Shown one piece after another: positions 8,857 through 18,200 of a stretch of 34,899 nucleotides of DNA. Position 1 is the first letter of the stretch. Each line of letters begins with the position of its first letter. The stretch covers positions 1 through 34,899 of the forward strand of contig JAJYVD010000022.1 of assembly GCA_021792185.1 (NCBI GenBank), read 5' to 3'. Made by a program: the position numbers and the translations under genes. This DNA comes from Nitrospirota bacterium (GTDB lineage Bacteria > Nitrospirota > Thermodesulfovibrionia > Thermodesulfovibrionales > Dissulfurispiraceae). The notes beneath the pieces were generated by a model. That model saw nothing but the letters and a program-made list of their open reading frames with translations, made no database searches and was not told where the DNA came from.

Positions 8857-9671
8857 TGGGTACCATACTTTTTGAATTAGCCCTTACCTTTTATTTCGCC
8901 GCAACGATAATAAGCATTATCGAAATATTCAAGGGCGGCACGGAATCATCCAAACCGATGCTCTTTATCGCGGGGGCCGGCTTTCTGATCCACTCTGCAA
9001 GCATAATCTACAGATACGCTGCTGCCGGGCACCTTCCTGTAGCGAGCATGCACGAGGCGTCATCCTTTTTCGCGTGGTGCATCGTCCTTATTTTCTTCTT
9101 CCTCGAATACCGCTATAAAATAGGCCTGATGGGCTCGTTTATCATGCCAATGGTTTTTATTATGATGCTTTCATCATCCGTGCTTCCGAGGGAAATACGC
9201 CCCCTCAGCCCCGCGCTCCAGAGTTACTGGCTCGGCATACACACATTCCTCGCTTTTTTAGGCAACGCCTCGTTTGCGATAGCAGCCGGCATAGGCGTGA
9301 TGTATCTGCTTCAGGAGCATTACCTGAAATCAAAACATCTCGGAGGACTTTTTAAGAGACTGCCGAGCATTCAGGTGCTGGACGAAATAAATTACAGGCT
9401 TATAACCATAGGGTTCCCGCTGCTTACCCTTGCCATAATCACAGGCGCGCTGTGGGCCGAAAGCGCTTGGGGCAGCTACTGGAGGTGGGATCCGAAAGAG
9501 GTCTGGTCGCTGATAACATGGTTCATTTACGCGCTCGTCCTTCACGTAAGGCTTACCGCCGGATGGAGGGGGAGAAGGGCGGCTATTTTATCGATAATAG
9601 GCTTTTTGACTATACTCTTTACATTTTTCGGGGTTAATCTGCTTTTAAAGAGCCTGCATTCATTCTCATGA
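8856..9671 (+). CDS. ccsA: Cytochrome c assembly protein, CcsA/ResC/CcmC-like
   Basis: 271 residues with about eight membrane helices. The Trp-rich haem-handling motif WGSYWRWDPKEVWSLITW (residues ~205-222) is the signature of the CcmC/CcmF/CcsA family, which presents haem on the outer face of the inner membrane for attachment to apocytochromes c. A conserved His-containing stretch (SYWLGIHTFLAFLGNASF) precedes it. The start ATG overlaps the upstream stop (TGATG) and the stop overlaps the hemA ATG by four bases, so translation is coupled. The partner CcsB/ResB is not in the window. A cytochrome c gene lies at the right end of the window. Confidence 0.92.
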   Translation: MGTILFELALTFYFAATIISIIEIFKGGTESSKPMLFIAGAGFLIHSASIIYRYAAAGHLPVASMHEASSFFAWCIVLIFFFLEYRYKIGLMGSFIMPMVFIMMLSSSVLPREIRPLSPALQSYWLGIHTFLAFLGNASFAIAAGIGVMYLLQEHYLKSKHLGGLFKRLPSIQVLDEINYRLITIGFPLLTLAIITGALWAESAWGSYWRWDPKEVWSLITWFIYALVLHVRLTAGWRGRRAAILSIIGFLTILFTFFGVNLLLKSLHSFS

Positions 9672-10942
9672 AAATACTCGTCATAGGATTAAATCATAAA
9701 ACAGCCGCTGTGGAGATAAGGGAAAAGCTCGCATTCAACGGGCCTAAGCTCGAAGACGGGATATTCGGTTTAAGGGAGATACCGGAAGTAAAAGAAGTCG
9801 CGCTGCTTTCCACATGCAACAGGGTTGAAATATACGCCTGTGTCGCCGATCCATCTTCCGCAGTCGAGAATATAAAAAAATTCCTCTCCGATTTTCACGG
9901 CATACAGAGAAGTGATTTTGAAAAGGCATTATACTTCATCACCGATTCCGACGCCGTGCGGCATGTTTTAAGGGTAGCCTCAAGCCTCGATTCCATGGTA
10001 GTCGGAGAACCCCAGATACTCGGGCAGATCAAAGACACATTCGACTTTGCGCTCGCAAAAAAAACCACCGGCGTCCTGTTAAACAGGCTTATGAAAAAAG
10101 CGATATCAACGGCGAAACGGGTAAGAACCGAAACGAGGATTGCGGAGAATGCCGTTTCGATAAGCTTTGCTGCGGTTGAACTCGCTAAAAAAATATTCAC
10201 GGATCTTTCAGGCAAGTCTTTTATGCTCTTGGGCGCCGGAGAAATGGCGGAACTGGCCGCGCGCCACCTCGTAGGCAACGGAGTAACGGACGTCAAGGTC
10301 GTAAACAGGACGTACGAGCGCGGGTGCGAGCTTGCGAATGAATTCAACGGCAAGCCGGTGCGCTTTGAAGACTTTTTACAGGAGTTGGCAAATACCGATA
10401 TTATAATATGCTCAACAGGAGCGCCGACCTACGTGCTTTATAAAGCACAGATGCAGAAGGTCTTGAAAGAGAGAAAACACAAACCTGTCTTTATCATAGA
10501 CATATCCGTGCCGAGAAACATAGACCCCGAAATAAACAAGATAGACGGCGTATATCTCTATGACGTGGATGACCTTCAGGGAGTCGTGGATACGAATATG
10601 CTCGAAAGGAAAAAAGAGGCGGAAAAGGCCGAAAAAATAATAGATGAAGAGGTCGAGAAATTCCTGAAATGGATGTCTTCCCTCGATTCCGTTCCGACTA
10701 TCGTTGCCCTGAGGCAAAAGGCGGAGGAAGTTAAAAACGAGGAATTCGAAAAATTTAAAAATAAATTCCCTGAGCTGGATGATGAAAAGATAAAGGCCGT
10801 GGAATATCTCACAGCGGCAATCATTAACAAACTTATCCATCCCCCGACGGTCGCGCTCAAAGAAGATACCGAAGACAGGGACGAGTTAATCGCGATGATA
10901 AAAAAATTGTATAGGATAAACGGAGACGACAATGAAGAATAA
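9668..10942 (+). CDS. hemA: Glutamyl-tRNA reductase
   Basis: 424 residues; reduces glutamyl-tRNA(Glu) to glutamate-1-semialdehyde, the first committed step of the C5 tetrapyrrole pathway. Diagnostic segments are GLNHKTAAVEIREKLAF at the start, the catalytic Cys50 in LSTCNRVEIY, LDSMVVGEPQILGQIK, the NADPH-binding GAGEMAELAARHL, and the C-terminal dimerisation helix. The ATG overlaps the end of ccsA. The last codons contain an out-of-frame ATGAAGAATAAA (10932-10943) nearly identical to the first four codons of hemC 900 bp downstream; see findings. Confidence 0.97.
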   Translation: MKILVIGLNHKTAAVEIREKLAFNGPKLEDGIFGLREIPEVKEVALLSTCNRVEIYACVADPSSAVENIKKFLSDFHGIQRSDFEKALYFITDSDAVRHVLRVASSLDSMVVGEPQILGQIKDTFDFALAKKTTGVLLNRLMKKAISTAKRVRTETRIAENAVSISFAAVELAKKIFTDLSGKSFMLLGAGEMAELAARHLVGNGVTDVKVVNRTYERGCELANEFNGKPVRFEDFLQELANTDIIICSTGAPTYVLYKAQMQKVLKERKHKPVFIIDISVPRNIDPEINKIDGVYLYDVDDLQGVVDTNMLERKKEAEKAEKIIDEEVEKFLKWMSSLDSVPTIVALRQKAEEVKNEEFEKFKNKFPELDDEKIKAVEYLTAAIINKLIHPPTVALKEDTEDRDELIAMIKKLYRINGDDNEE

Positions 10943-11004
10943 AGGATGCAAGAGACTTACGATATTCATTTATTGTAAAATCTATTAAGAAAATAGAAAA
11001 ATCT

Positions 11005-11334
11005 ATGGCAACTGTAACAACAGAAAACATAATGTCCATTGTAAGCCTTATTGCAAAAAAGTTAAAAGAGGAGTATAGGGCAAAAGAAGTTATTCTTTTC
11101 GGCTCTTATGCGCGGGGCGAGGCTCATGAGGACAGCGACATTGACCTGCTCGTAATAGCGGATACAAAAGAAAGGCTACATGAGAGAATAGCAACCGTAC
11201 TAAAACTGTTGAGAGGACTAATACGATATACTCCTCTTTCCCCGATAGTATTAACACCTGATGAATTGGAAATACAGCTAAAAAAACACAATCAGTTTAT
11301 TGAAGAAATTATAGAAAGAGGAATAAGGATATGA
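11005..11334 (+). CDS. MNT-type nucleotidyltransferase (MntA-like antitoxin candidate)
   Basis: 109 residues, a minimal nucleotidyltransferase. The active-site pattern GSYARG...SDIDLLV is complete: Gly33-Ser34 and the metal-binding Asp45 and Asp47. In characterised MntA-HepT pairs the nucleotidyltransferase AMPylates and silences the HEPN partner. Its stop overlaps the ATG of the HEPN gene (ATGA), the usual arrangement. The gene is AT-rich compared with flanking hemA and hemC, and has no clear ribosome site. The two-gene module splits a haem operon, so it is probably a later arrival. Confidence 0.88.
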   Translation: MATVTTENIMSIVSLIAKKLKEEYRAKEVILFGSYARGEAHEDSDIDLLVIADTKERLHERIATVLKLLRGLIRYTPLSPIVLTPDELEIQLKKHNQFIEEIIERGIRI

Positions 11335-11729
11335 CATCTGCTAATGAGTCACTAAATCCTGAAGATTGGAAAAACATTGCACGAAAGGACTGGCACAGAA
11401 TTTTTGTTCTTCTGGACGACGGAGATGCTGATGGCGCTGCTATTTTCATTCAGCAATCAGTGGAGAAATATCTCAAAGCATTTCTGTTGCAAAATGGCTG
11501 GAAATTACGAAAAATACATGACCTCGTATCTCTGCTTGATTCTGCTGTAGACTTTAAACCTGCCCTTGAGACATTCAGAGATTTATGCGAACGGGTTACT
11601 GCTTATTACTTTGTTGAACGATATCCTCCATTCATTTCATCCGACCTGACAGTGCAAGATATCGAGAAAGACAAATCAGAAGCTATACAAATGATAAAGG
11701 CAATGTTTGAAAATGAAGAATTGAGTTGA
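11331..11729 (+). CDS. HEPN domain protein (partner of MNT nucleotidyltransferase)
   Basis: 132 residues, all helical. The pattern A.IFIQQSVEKYLKAFLL (residues ~37-53) and KIHDLVSLLD is that of the HEPN family of Pfam PF05168. The RNase motif R-X4-6-H found in toxic HEPN proteins of the HepT type is not obvious in the C-terminal half (only ERVTAYYFVERYPP), so ribonuclease activity is doubtful. It forms a translationally coupled pair with the upstream MNT gene. Toxin-antitoxin function is therefore plausible but not shown by sequence; a substrate-recognition role is an alternative. Confidence 0.85.
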   Translation: MTSANESLNPEDWKNIARKDWHRIFVLLDDGDADGAAIFIQQSVEKYLKAFLLQNGWKLRKIHDLVSLLDSAVDFKPALETFRDLCERVTAYYFVERYPPFISSDLTVQDIEKDKSEAIQMIKAMFENEELS

Positions 11730-11732
11730 GAG

Positions 11733-11810
11733 ATGCCCAAAAAAGACACTACCCAAACTACACAAAAGAAAATTATAAAACTGATAGAACATTATAAAAA
11801 CAAAAAGTAA
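11733..11810 (+). CDS. Possible 25-residue basic ORF after the HEPN gene
   Basis: An ATG three bases after the HEPN stop opens a frame MPKKDTTQTTQKKIIKLIEH, then YKNKK. It is lysine-rich and AT-rich like the MNT/HEPN pair, and GAGAG just upstream is only a weak ribosome site. It could be a remnant or a small third member of the cassette. No family recognised. Confidence 0.25.
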   Translation: MPKKDTTQTTQKKIIKLIEHYKNKK

Positions 11811-11837
11811 AAAAGTTTATCGGAGGCATTAATATTC

Positions 11838-12794
11838 ATGAAAAATAAAATCATAATCGGCACGCGGGGCAGCAAGCTCGCGCTCTGGCAGGCCGAGTGG
11901 ATAAAGTCGGAGCTTCAAAAATTGAACCCATGCCTCGAGATAGAGCTTAATAAAATTAAGACTACGGGCGACAAGATTTTAGATGTCCCCCTTGCAAAGG
12001 TAGGCGGCAAGGGATTATTCGTAAAAGAGATAGAAGAGGCGCTTCTCAGGGGAGAGGCAGATATAGCGGTTCACAGCATGAAGGACGTGCCCACCGAATT
12101 TCCTGAAGGGCTTTACCTTGCGGTAATTACCAAGAGGGAAGATCCGAGGGATGCGTTCATTTCGAGGATTTCAAATTTTAGAGAACTGCCTAACGGCGCT
12201 ACAATCGGCACAAGCAGTCTCAGGCGTTCATGCCAGTTGCTCGGTCTCAGGCCTGATTTAAAAATCGAGCAGCTTAGAGGAAATTTGGACACAAGATTGA
12301 GAAAGCTCGACGAGGGGCAATTCGACGCAATAATATTAGCGGCAGCGGGCGTGAAAAGGCTCGGCTGGGCTGAAAGGATTACGGAGATACTCGAACCTGA
12401 AATAAGCCTTCCTGCCATCGGACAGGGAGCGGTAGGCATAGAATGCAGGACTAACGACGAATTCATAAACAAGCTCATAGCTCCGTTAAACCATCCTGAA
12501 ACCTCCGTATGCGTAAGAGCGGAACGCGCCTGCCTGAAAAAACTCGAAGGCGGCTGTCAGGTTCCGATTGCGGCATACGCGAGACTTATTGATGATAAGA
12601 TCGTCATGGAGGGGCTTGTAGGAAGCGTTTCAGGAGACAGGATAATAAAAAGCAGGATCGAAGGCGCACCGGACAATGCGGAATCCCTCGGAGTTACGCT
12701 GGCGGAAGACCTTCTTTCAAAAGGCGCGAAAAAAATACTCGATGAAGTCTATGGCAGATGCGCTCCTACGATAAACGGAGAAATAGCAAGTTAA
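11838..12794 (+). CDS. hemC: Porphobilinogen deaminase (hydroxymethylbilane synthase)
   Basis: 318 residues; polymerises four porphobilinogens into hydroxymethylbilane. Present are [10 protein letters not shown] at the start, [41 protein letters not shown], and the dipyrromethane-cofactor Cys240 in [14 protein letters not shown] lies 12 nt before the ATG. It follows the inserted MNT/HEPN module and leads after one base into cobA-hemD. Confidence 0.97.
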   Translation: MKNKIIIGTRGSKLALWQAEWIKSELQKLNPCLEIELNKIKTTGDKILDVPLAKVGGKGLFVKEIEEALLRGEADIAVHSMKDVPTEFPEGLYLAVITKREDPRDAFISRISNFRELPNGATIGTSSLRRSCQLLGLRPDLKIEQLRGNLDTRLRKLDEGQFDAIILAAAGVKRLGWAERITEILEPEISLPAIGQGAVGIECRTNDEFINKLIAPLNHPETSVCVRAERACLKKLEGGCQVPIAAYARLIDDKIVMEGLVGSVSGDRIIKSRIEGAPDNAESLGVTLAEDLLSKGAKKILDEVYGRCAPTINGEIAS

Positions 12795-12795
12795 A

Positions 12796-14340
12796 ATGAA
12801 AAAAGGCAAGGTCTATCTTATAGGAGCGGGGCCCGGCGATATAGGCCTTTTAACGATCAAGGGATTCAAATGTTTGCAAAAGGCGGAGGCTGTTGTATAC
12901 GATTTTCACCTCAACGCCCAGATATTGAATTACATAAACCACGAAGCGGAATTCATATACGCTGGCAAGCGCGGCGGCCACCACGCAATGACACAGGACG
13001 AAATCAATCAGGCGCTCGTGAACAAAGCTAAGGAAGGCAAGATCGTTTGCAGGCTCAAAGGCGGCGACCCCTTTGTCTTCGGCCGAGGCGGCGAAGAAGC
13101 GGAAGAACTTGTAAAAGAAGGCATAGAGTTCGAAATAATACCCGGAGTAAGTTCCTCGATAGCGGCTCCGGCATACGCAGGCATTCCATTAACTCACAGA
13201 AAATATTCCTCATCCTTTGCCGTGATAACCGGCAATGAAGATATTACCAAACCCGAAAGCACAATCGAATGGGCAAAGTTAGCCTGCGGATTCGATACCC
13301 TCGTTTTTTTGATGGGCGTTAAAAACTTATCCGCCATCACCTCAAAACTCATCGAGCACGGGAAATCGCCGGATACGCCTGCGGCGGTTGTGAGATGGGG
13401 AACAAGGCCTGACATGAAAACAGTTGTAAGCAATTTAAAAAATATTGCGGATATAGTAAAAGAGAAAAACGTCAGGCCGCCTGCGGTAATGATCGTCGGC
13501 AATGTCGTTACATTAAGAGATACATTAAAATGGTATGAAAACAAGCCTCTTTTCGGCCATAGGATATTGGTAACACGTGAATATACAGAAGACTATGCGC
13601 CGCTTGAGGATTTGGGAGCGGAAATATTCGAATTCCCGACAATAAAAATAGCGCCTCCGGAAAGTTATCAAGAACTGGATGATGCCATAACCCGCATAGA
13701 ATCGTATAACTGGCTCATATTCACCAGCGCCAACGGATTTAAATACTTTATGCAGCGGCTTCTCGACAAGGGAAAAGATATACGGGACTTAAAAGGGATC
13801 AAGATATGCGCTATCGGAACAAAGACCGCCGAAAAGATAAAAAATTACGGGATTAAGGTTGATTTGGTTCCGGAAGAGTTCAACGCTGAAGGATTGATAG
13901 AAGCCTTTTGTAAGGTGCATGCATACCCCGATACCCCGATACCCCGATACCCTTTACAAGGTATTAAGTTCTTATTACCTCGCGCTGAAGTTGCAAGGGA
14001 ATTATTCCCACAGAAAGTCCGAGAGCTTGGCGGAGAGATAGATACACCTGTCGCATACCGGGCTATAAAGCCGGAAAAACACGGCAAGAGGTTAAAAAGA
14101 TTTCTTAAGGAAGGCCGGATTACGATTGCGACATTCACAAGCGCGGCCACATTCCATAATTTTGTGGACATAATGGGAGATGGAGCCATAGACTTCTTGA
14201 AAGGCATAACAATAGCAGCCATAGGACCCGTTACCGCAAAGGCAGTAGAAAAAGAGGGATTAAAGGTTTCCATTATGCCCGAAGAGGCCACCATAAAGGC
14301 AATGGTAGATGAGATTATTAAAAAAGCTACACAGCATTAG
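12796..14340 (+). CDS. cobA-hemD: Fused uroporphyrinogen-III C-methyltransferase / uroporphyrinogen-III synthase
   Basis: 514 residues, two enzymes in one chain. Residues 1-~250 are the SAM-dependent methyltransferase (VYLIGAGPGDIGLLTIKG, CRLKGGDPFVFGRGGEE, VIPGVSSSIA-type stretch) making precorrin-2; residues ~255-514 are HemD, which closes hydroxymethylbilane into uroporphyrinogen III (LIFTSANGFKYF, then TFTSAATFHNF). The fusion channels ring product toward sirohaem, haem d1 or cobalamin. Start is one base after the hemC stop. Between HemD strands, residues ~376-386 (HAYPDTPIPRY) come from an 8-nt tandem repeat absent from the family pattern. Confidence 0.95.
   Translation: MKKGKVYLIGAGPGDIGLLTIKGFKCLQKAEAVVYDFHLNAQILNYINHEAEFIYAGKRGGHHAMTQDEINQALVNKAKEGKIVCRLKGGDPFVFGRGGEEAEELVKEGIEFEIIPGVSSSIAAPAYAGIPLTHRKYSSSFAVITGNEDITKPESTIEWAKLACGFDTLVFLMGVKNLSAITSKLIEHGKSPDTPAAVVRWGTRPDMKTVVSNLKNIADIVKEKNVRPPAVMIVGNVVTLRDTLKWYENKPLFGHRILVTREYTEDYAPLEDLGAEIFEFPTIKIAPPESYQELDDAITRIESYNWLIFTSANGFKYFMQRLLDKGKDIRDLKGIKICAIGTKTAEKIKNYGIKVDLVPEEFNAEGLIEAFCKVHAYPDTPIPRYPLQGIKFLLPRAEVARELFPQKVRELGGEIDTPVAYRAIKPEKHGKRLKRFLKEGRITIATFTSAATFHNFVDIMGDGAIDFLKGITIAAIGPVTAKAVEKEGLKVSIMPEEATIKAMVDEIIKKATQH
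13922..13952 (+). repeat. 8-nt tandem repeat inside hemD
   Basis: Nearly four copies of ATACCCCG run head to tail. Translated in frame they give YPDTPIPRYP in a loop of the HemD domain, with the ORF open on both sides. Likely a slippage-prone microsatellite tolerated in a surface loop. Confidence 0.9.
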
Positions 14341-14410
14341 CTGGGAAATTTTTTCCTACCTAAAACCAAAATAATGCATTTACCTTACAGTTGTTAGGCA
14401 AACATGCCTC

Positions 14411-14536
14411 AAAGCCTTTAGTAATGCGATAATATTTATTAAATGGCTGTTTATTTTGTTGAATGTATTGGTGATACTGAAATTGCCTTTAAATGGCGCG
14501 AGGGTTCGCCTTTAAGGTATCGCTACTAAAGGCTTT
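14411..14536 (+). repeat. Palindromic dispersed repeat, copy 1 (MITE-like or structured RNA)
   Basis: Lies in the 289-bp gap after cobA-hemD. Ends AAAGCCTTTAGTA (14411-14423) and TACTAAAGGCTTT (14524-14536) are perfect 13-bp inverted repeats, continued inward by GCGATA / TATCGC. A second copy in opposite orientation is at 29448-29572. Shared internal blocks include GTTGAATG, GGTGATACTGAA and GGCGCGAGGGTTCG. No ORF inside. The rest of the gap (14341-14410, 14537-14629) shows nothing firm. Confidence 0.88.
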
Positions 14537-14629
14537 TCAGCATATTCGCCCAACCTAAGTTCTATTTTTATGCAACATTATGATTAACCCGGCATAAATA
14601 TTGCATCTAAAAATATCTGGAGAAACTTT

Positions 14630-15169
14630 ATGCCTATTTACCGTATAGACAACATATCGCCCCATACGGACTTTGAACCGTATACAAATACAAACGTAAC
14701 GAAACCCACGGAAGAAAAAACAGGCAGAGGGGTCAGCTTTGACGACATTCTCGATATCGTAAATCCCCTTCAGCATATCCCTGTTGTATCCACGGTCTAC
14801 CGCTCCGCGACAGGTGATGAAATCTCTCCTGTTTCAAGAATAGTCGGAGGCACTATTTTCGGGCAATTATTCGGTCTTATCGCCTCCGTTGTAAACGTTG
14901 TCGTTGAAGCGGTAACAGGCAAGGACATCGGAGACCATGTCATGACGGCGCTGAAGGGAGATACAAATAAAACAGAGGCTGTCGCATCTAAAAAACCTGA
15001 TCAAGTTGAACTTTTAGCAGTCTCAGAAAATAAAAACGAATACCCCGAAATTCTCGACGCGCTGAACCAGGCAGCCTATTCCGAAGGCATTAAAAAATAT
15101 AATGCAGCCAAAGAGGTGCTGGAATCAAGAAACCGCGGGATAGAAAGCTATACCTCCATAATGGCATAA
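14630..15169 (+). CDS. Conserved hypothetical protein
   Basis: 179 residues. The start is supported by GGAG seven nt before the ATG. The central part, DILDIVNPLQHIPVVSTVYR (from about residue 40) followed by ATGDEISPVSRIVGGTIFG and a small-residue hydrophobic stretch, resembles proteins I have seen annotated as hypothetical in Alphaproteobacteria; no function is known to me. There is no signal peptide; the Gly/Ala/Val-rich segment (~70-105) could be amphipathic or membrane-associated. It stands alone and converges with the cobN-like gene. Confidence 0.75.
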   Translation: MPIYRIDNISPHTDFEPYTNTNVTKPTEEKTGRGVSFDDILDIVNPLQHIPVVSTVYRSATGDEISPVSRIVGGTIFGQLFGLIASVVNVVVEAVTGKDIGDHVMTALKGDTNKTEAVASKKPDQVELLAVSENKNEYPEILDALNQAAYSEGIKKYNAAKEVLESRNRGIESYTSIMA

Positions 15170-15230
15170 AACGTTTTTTAAACACTTCTTCTCATAAATA
15201 GAAAAATTAATGTCTGTGGAAATTATTATT

Positions 15231-18200
15231 TCAACGTTCAGTTTTCCTCCTGAATCCCCATGCGATAAGCCCGATAAAAACCAGAAATCCTATTAGGAAT
15301 AAATACGGTATCGGCGCTGATGATGCGCCGCCTGTCACATTTACATCCTGCATTTCGTAGCCTTCCACCCTTTTACCGCTTCCGTCAGGGGCTGGTTTAG
15401 GTTGTTGGCTATATGTTGAAGTTTTCTGCTCTGCCGTTCTGTTGTTTTGCTGCTCTGGATTTTGAATTTTATCCAATGCCTTCATAAATCCGCTCACCTG
15501 ACTTTTCAAGCCCGGTACTGACATCAATACGGATGATGTGAATTTTGTTAACTGCGGATTATTGCATGTGTGGTCGCAGCAGGCAAGTCCTACATCCTTA
15601 ACGCTTTCTGCATATTCTTTTGCCAATGTCTCTACAATTTTTTTATCAGGCTTCCAGTAATCCTTTCTCACTGTCTCAAACATCCTTGCTACAATTGATT
15701 GATATGCCCACATATTCTTTGATTTCCTGAACATCTCTTTTATATTCAGTCCATTTCTGTCTAAAACATAGGTCTCATACATCTCATTCCATTTTGCTGA
15801 ATCAACAGCCTCGGGCACCGTCACCTGCCATCCCCATAGGTGCTCCACTACCTTATCTACAAACCTCGCACCCGCATAGCCCTCTTTCATCATCGCCTTT
15901 ATCCATTCTGGATTAAGATACCTTGCCCTCATCTCACGACCCATGAATCTTTCAAGGGTCTCCTGTTTTGGCATTTTTGGATTGGACATATTCGTAACAT
16001 AAACTTCCGGTGTTTTGCCGTCCAGAACACGGATTGCCATTGCAGTGCCGCCTAAATATTGGAAGAAGTCGTCATTATCCAGTGTTGCATAAACATTCCC
16101 CGAACGACTATGGATGGCTATCTTTGAACCAGAAAGGGCATTCTTAAAAAGTGTTAAACTCACATCCTCTTGACTCTTAACTCCTAACTCCTCACTCCCA
16201 ACTTTACTTCCCCAAAACCCCTGCCCATACATATAACTCATCCTCATGAAATAGACATCCGCCACCTGTTTTTCGTTTTCCCATGTGTTTGACATAGGAA
16301 TTACTTTGTCAAGATTGGTCCCGTAAGCCCCTGAAGGCACTGTAAATAATCTCACAGATGCAAGCCTCTCTGCCTTATCCTCTGAGATTCCTTTTTCCAT
16401 GAGCATCTTCTTTGTCTTTAAAACATTTGACCTTAAGATATTATCTTCTTCATCCTGCTCCTTTGCTAAGCTCACAGCCTTATCAAGCAATGCCATAAGA
16501 TTGGAAAATAAATCCCTGTAAAGTCCTGATGGGACAATGGTTACATCAATGCGGGGTCTTCCGAGTTCAGAGCGTGGAATTGCCTCAACGCCTGTTACTC
16601 TGCCTCTCTCATCCCACTTTGGCTTTATACCCATGAGATACATAATCTGCGAGTCCATCACACCCTCATGCCTTATAGTCTCAACGCCCCATAAATTAAA
16701 TGCGAGTTTGTCGGGATACACTCCGTGCCTCTGTTTATAGCCTTCGATCAACTCCTTTGCCAGATTCACTCCCATCTCATATGTCGTCTTTGAAGGTATC
16801 CTTGTCGGATCAAATGAATAGAAGTTTTTGCCGGTGGGCAGGGAATTCGGATTCCTGATCGGATCGTTGCCCTGACCGGCGGGCACATACCTGCCGTTAA
16901 GCGCAGCGACAAAAGAATCAAGCTCCCTCTTACCTGATAGGATTATCCTCCGTTCATAATCAGCAATTCGTTTGTCCATTTCTTCTTTGCTCAACCCCTT
17001 TTCAATAGAAAGAATTGCCTCTGCTGTTGTCTTTCTGTATCTTTCATCAGGAGATTTTCCAAATGTATGCAATCCAAACGGAGTCTGTTTCTCTGCGATG
17101 TCTTTGATATAATGCTCCAGTTCCTCCATATCTTCAGCGGTCTTTATCTCATTCAATTTCAGGTCAGTAAAAATGCCAATTTTCTTTGCAAGGCTGTTAA
17201 TCTCATCAAGTTTAGCCTGCGCCAGCGACAGACTTTTCTCCTTTGCAGTATTGTAATCACTGATAAGCGCAGCAAGCTCTTTTAATTCCTTATTCATTCC
17301 TGCCTTATCAAACGGCGGTGTCATGTGGTCTATAATCACCGCCATCCCGCGTCTCTTTGCCTGAAGACCCTCGCCTACATTATCAACGATATACGGATAG
17401 ATATTCGGCAAATCCTGAATCAATGCCTCTGGCGGATCTTCATTTGTAAAACCTACTTCTTTACCTGAAAGCCACTCGTGTGTGCCGTGTGTTCCGATAT
17501 GTGCTATTGAATCAGCCTGAAAGCCTTTTTTTAGCCATAAGTAAAATGCAACATACTGGTGGTGCGGTGCGAGTGTTACATCGTGGTAGAGCTTTATTGA
17601 ATCCTGCTCCCAGCCTCTTGAAGGCTGCGGAGTGAGAATGATATTCCCATATCTAACAGCAGGAATGATTATATATTTTGTACCGCTGCCGCCTGTCCAT
17701 GACATAATTTTATTTCCTTCGGGCTTGCCCCAGTCTTTGATAACCGATTTTTTAAAACCTTCAGGCAATTCCTCAAACCATCTCTTATATGTCTCAATCG
17801 GAATAAGGACAGGTTTTCCTGTACGTGCAAGCCTGTCAATTTCTCCTGCCGCCCAATTGCCGATATTCCTTGCATAGTTATGGATGTTATTAAAAAGCCT
17901 TTCCTTGTTTACCTCTTGCCCTGTTACATCATAACCTTCAGCCTTTAGCATGTTCAGTATCTCATAGAGGCTCTCCGGCAGCACATTAAGATATGATGCA
18001 CCAATATTCTGCTTTCCAGGCGGATAGTTGTAATAGATTATGGCAATCCTCTTGTCTTTGTTAGCCTTATCCTGAAGATTTATCCATGCCTTCACCCTGT
18101 CAACAAGCCTATTTATCCTATCGTGGATAGGTTTTTCCTCCATATACTCTATCCCTGTCTCTTTATCAATCATCTTCTCTTTTGATGCAACGACCGTGGG

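Noticed and set aside
11331-11729. HEPN protein as an RNase toxin
   Set aside because: The R-X4-6-H catalytic motif is not evident, so only the family name is given.
14411-14536. tRNA gene suggested by GGGTTCG in the palindromic repeat
   Set aside because: No acceptor, D or anticodon arms can be drawn around it; the sequence is part of a hairpin conserved in both repeat copies.
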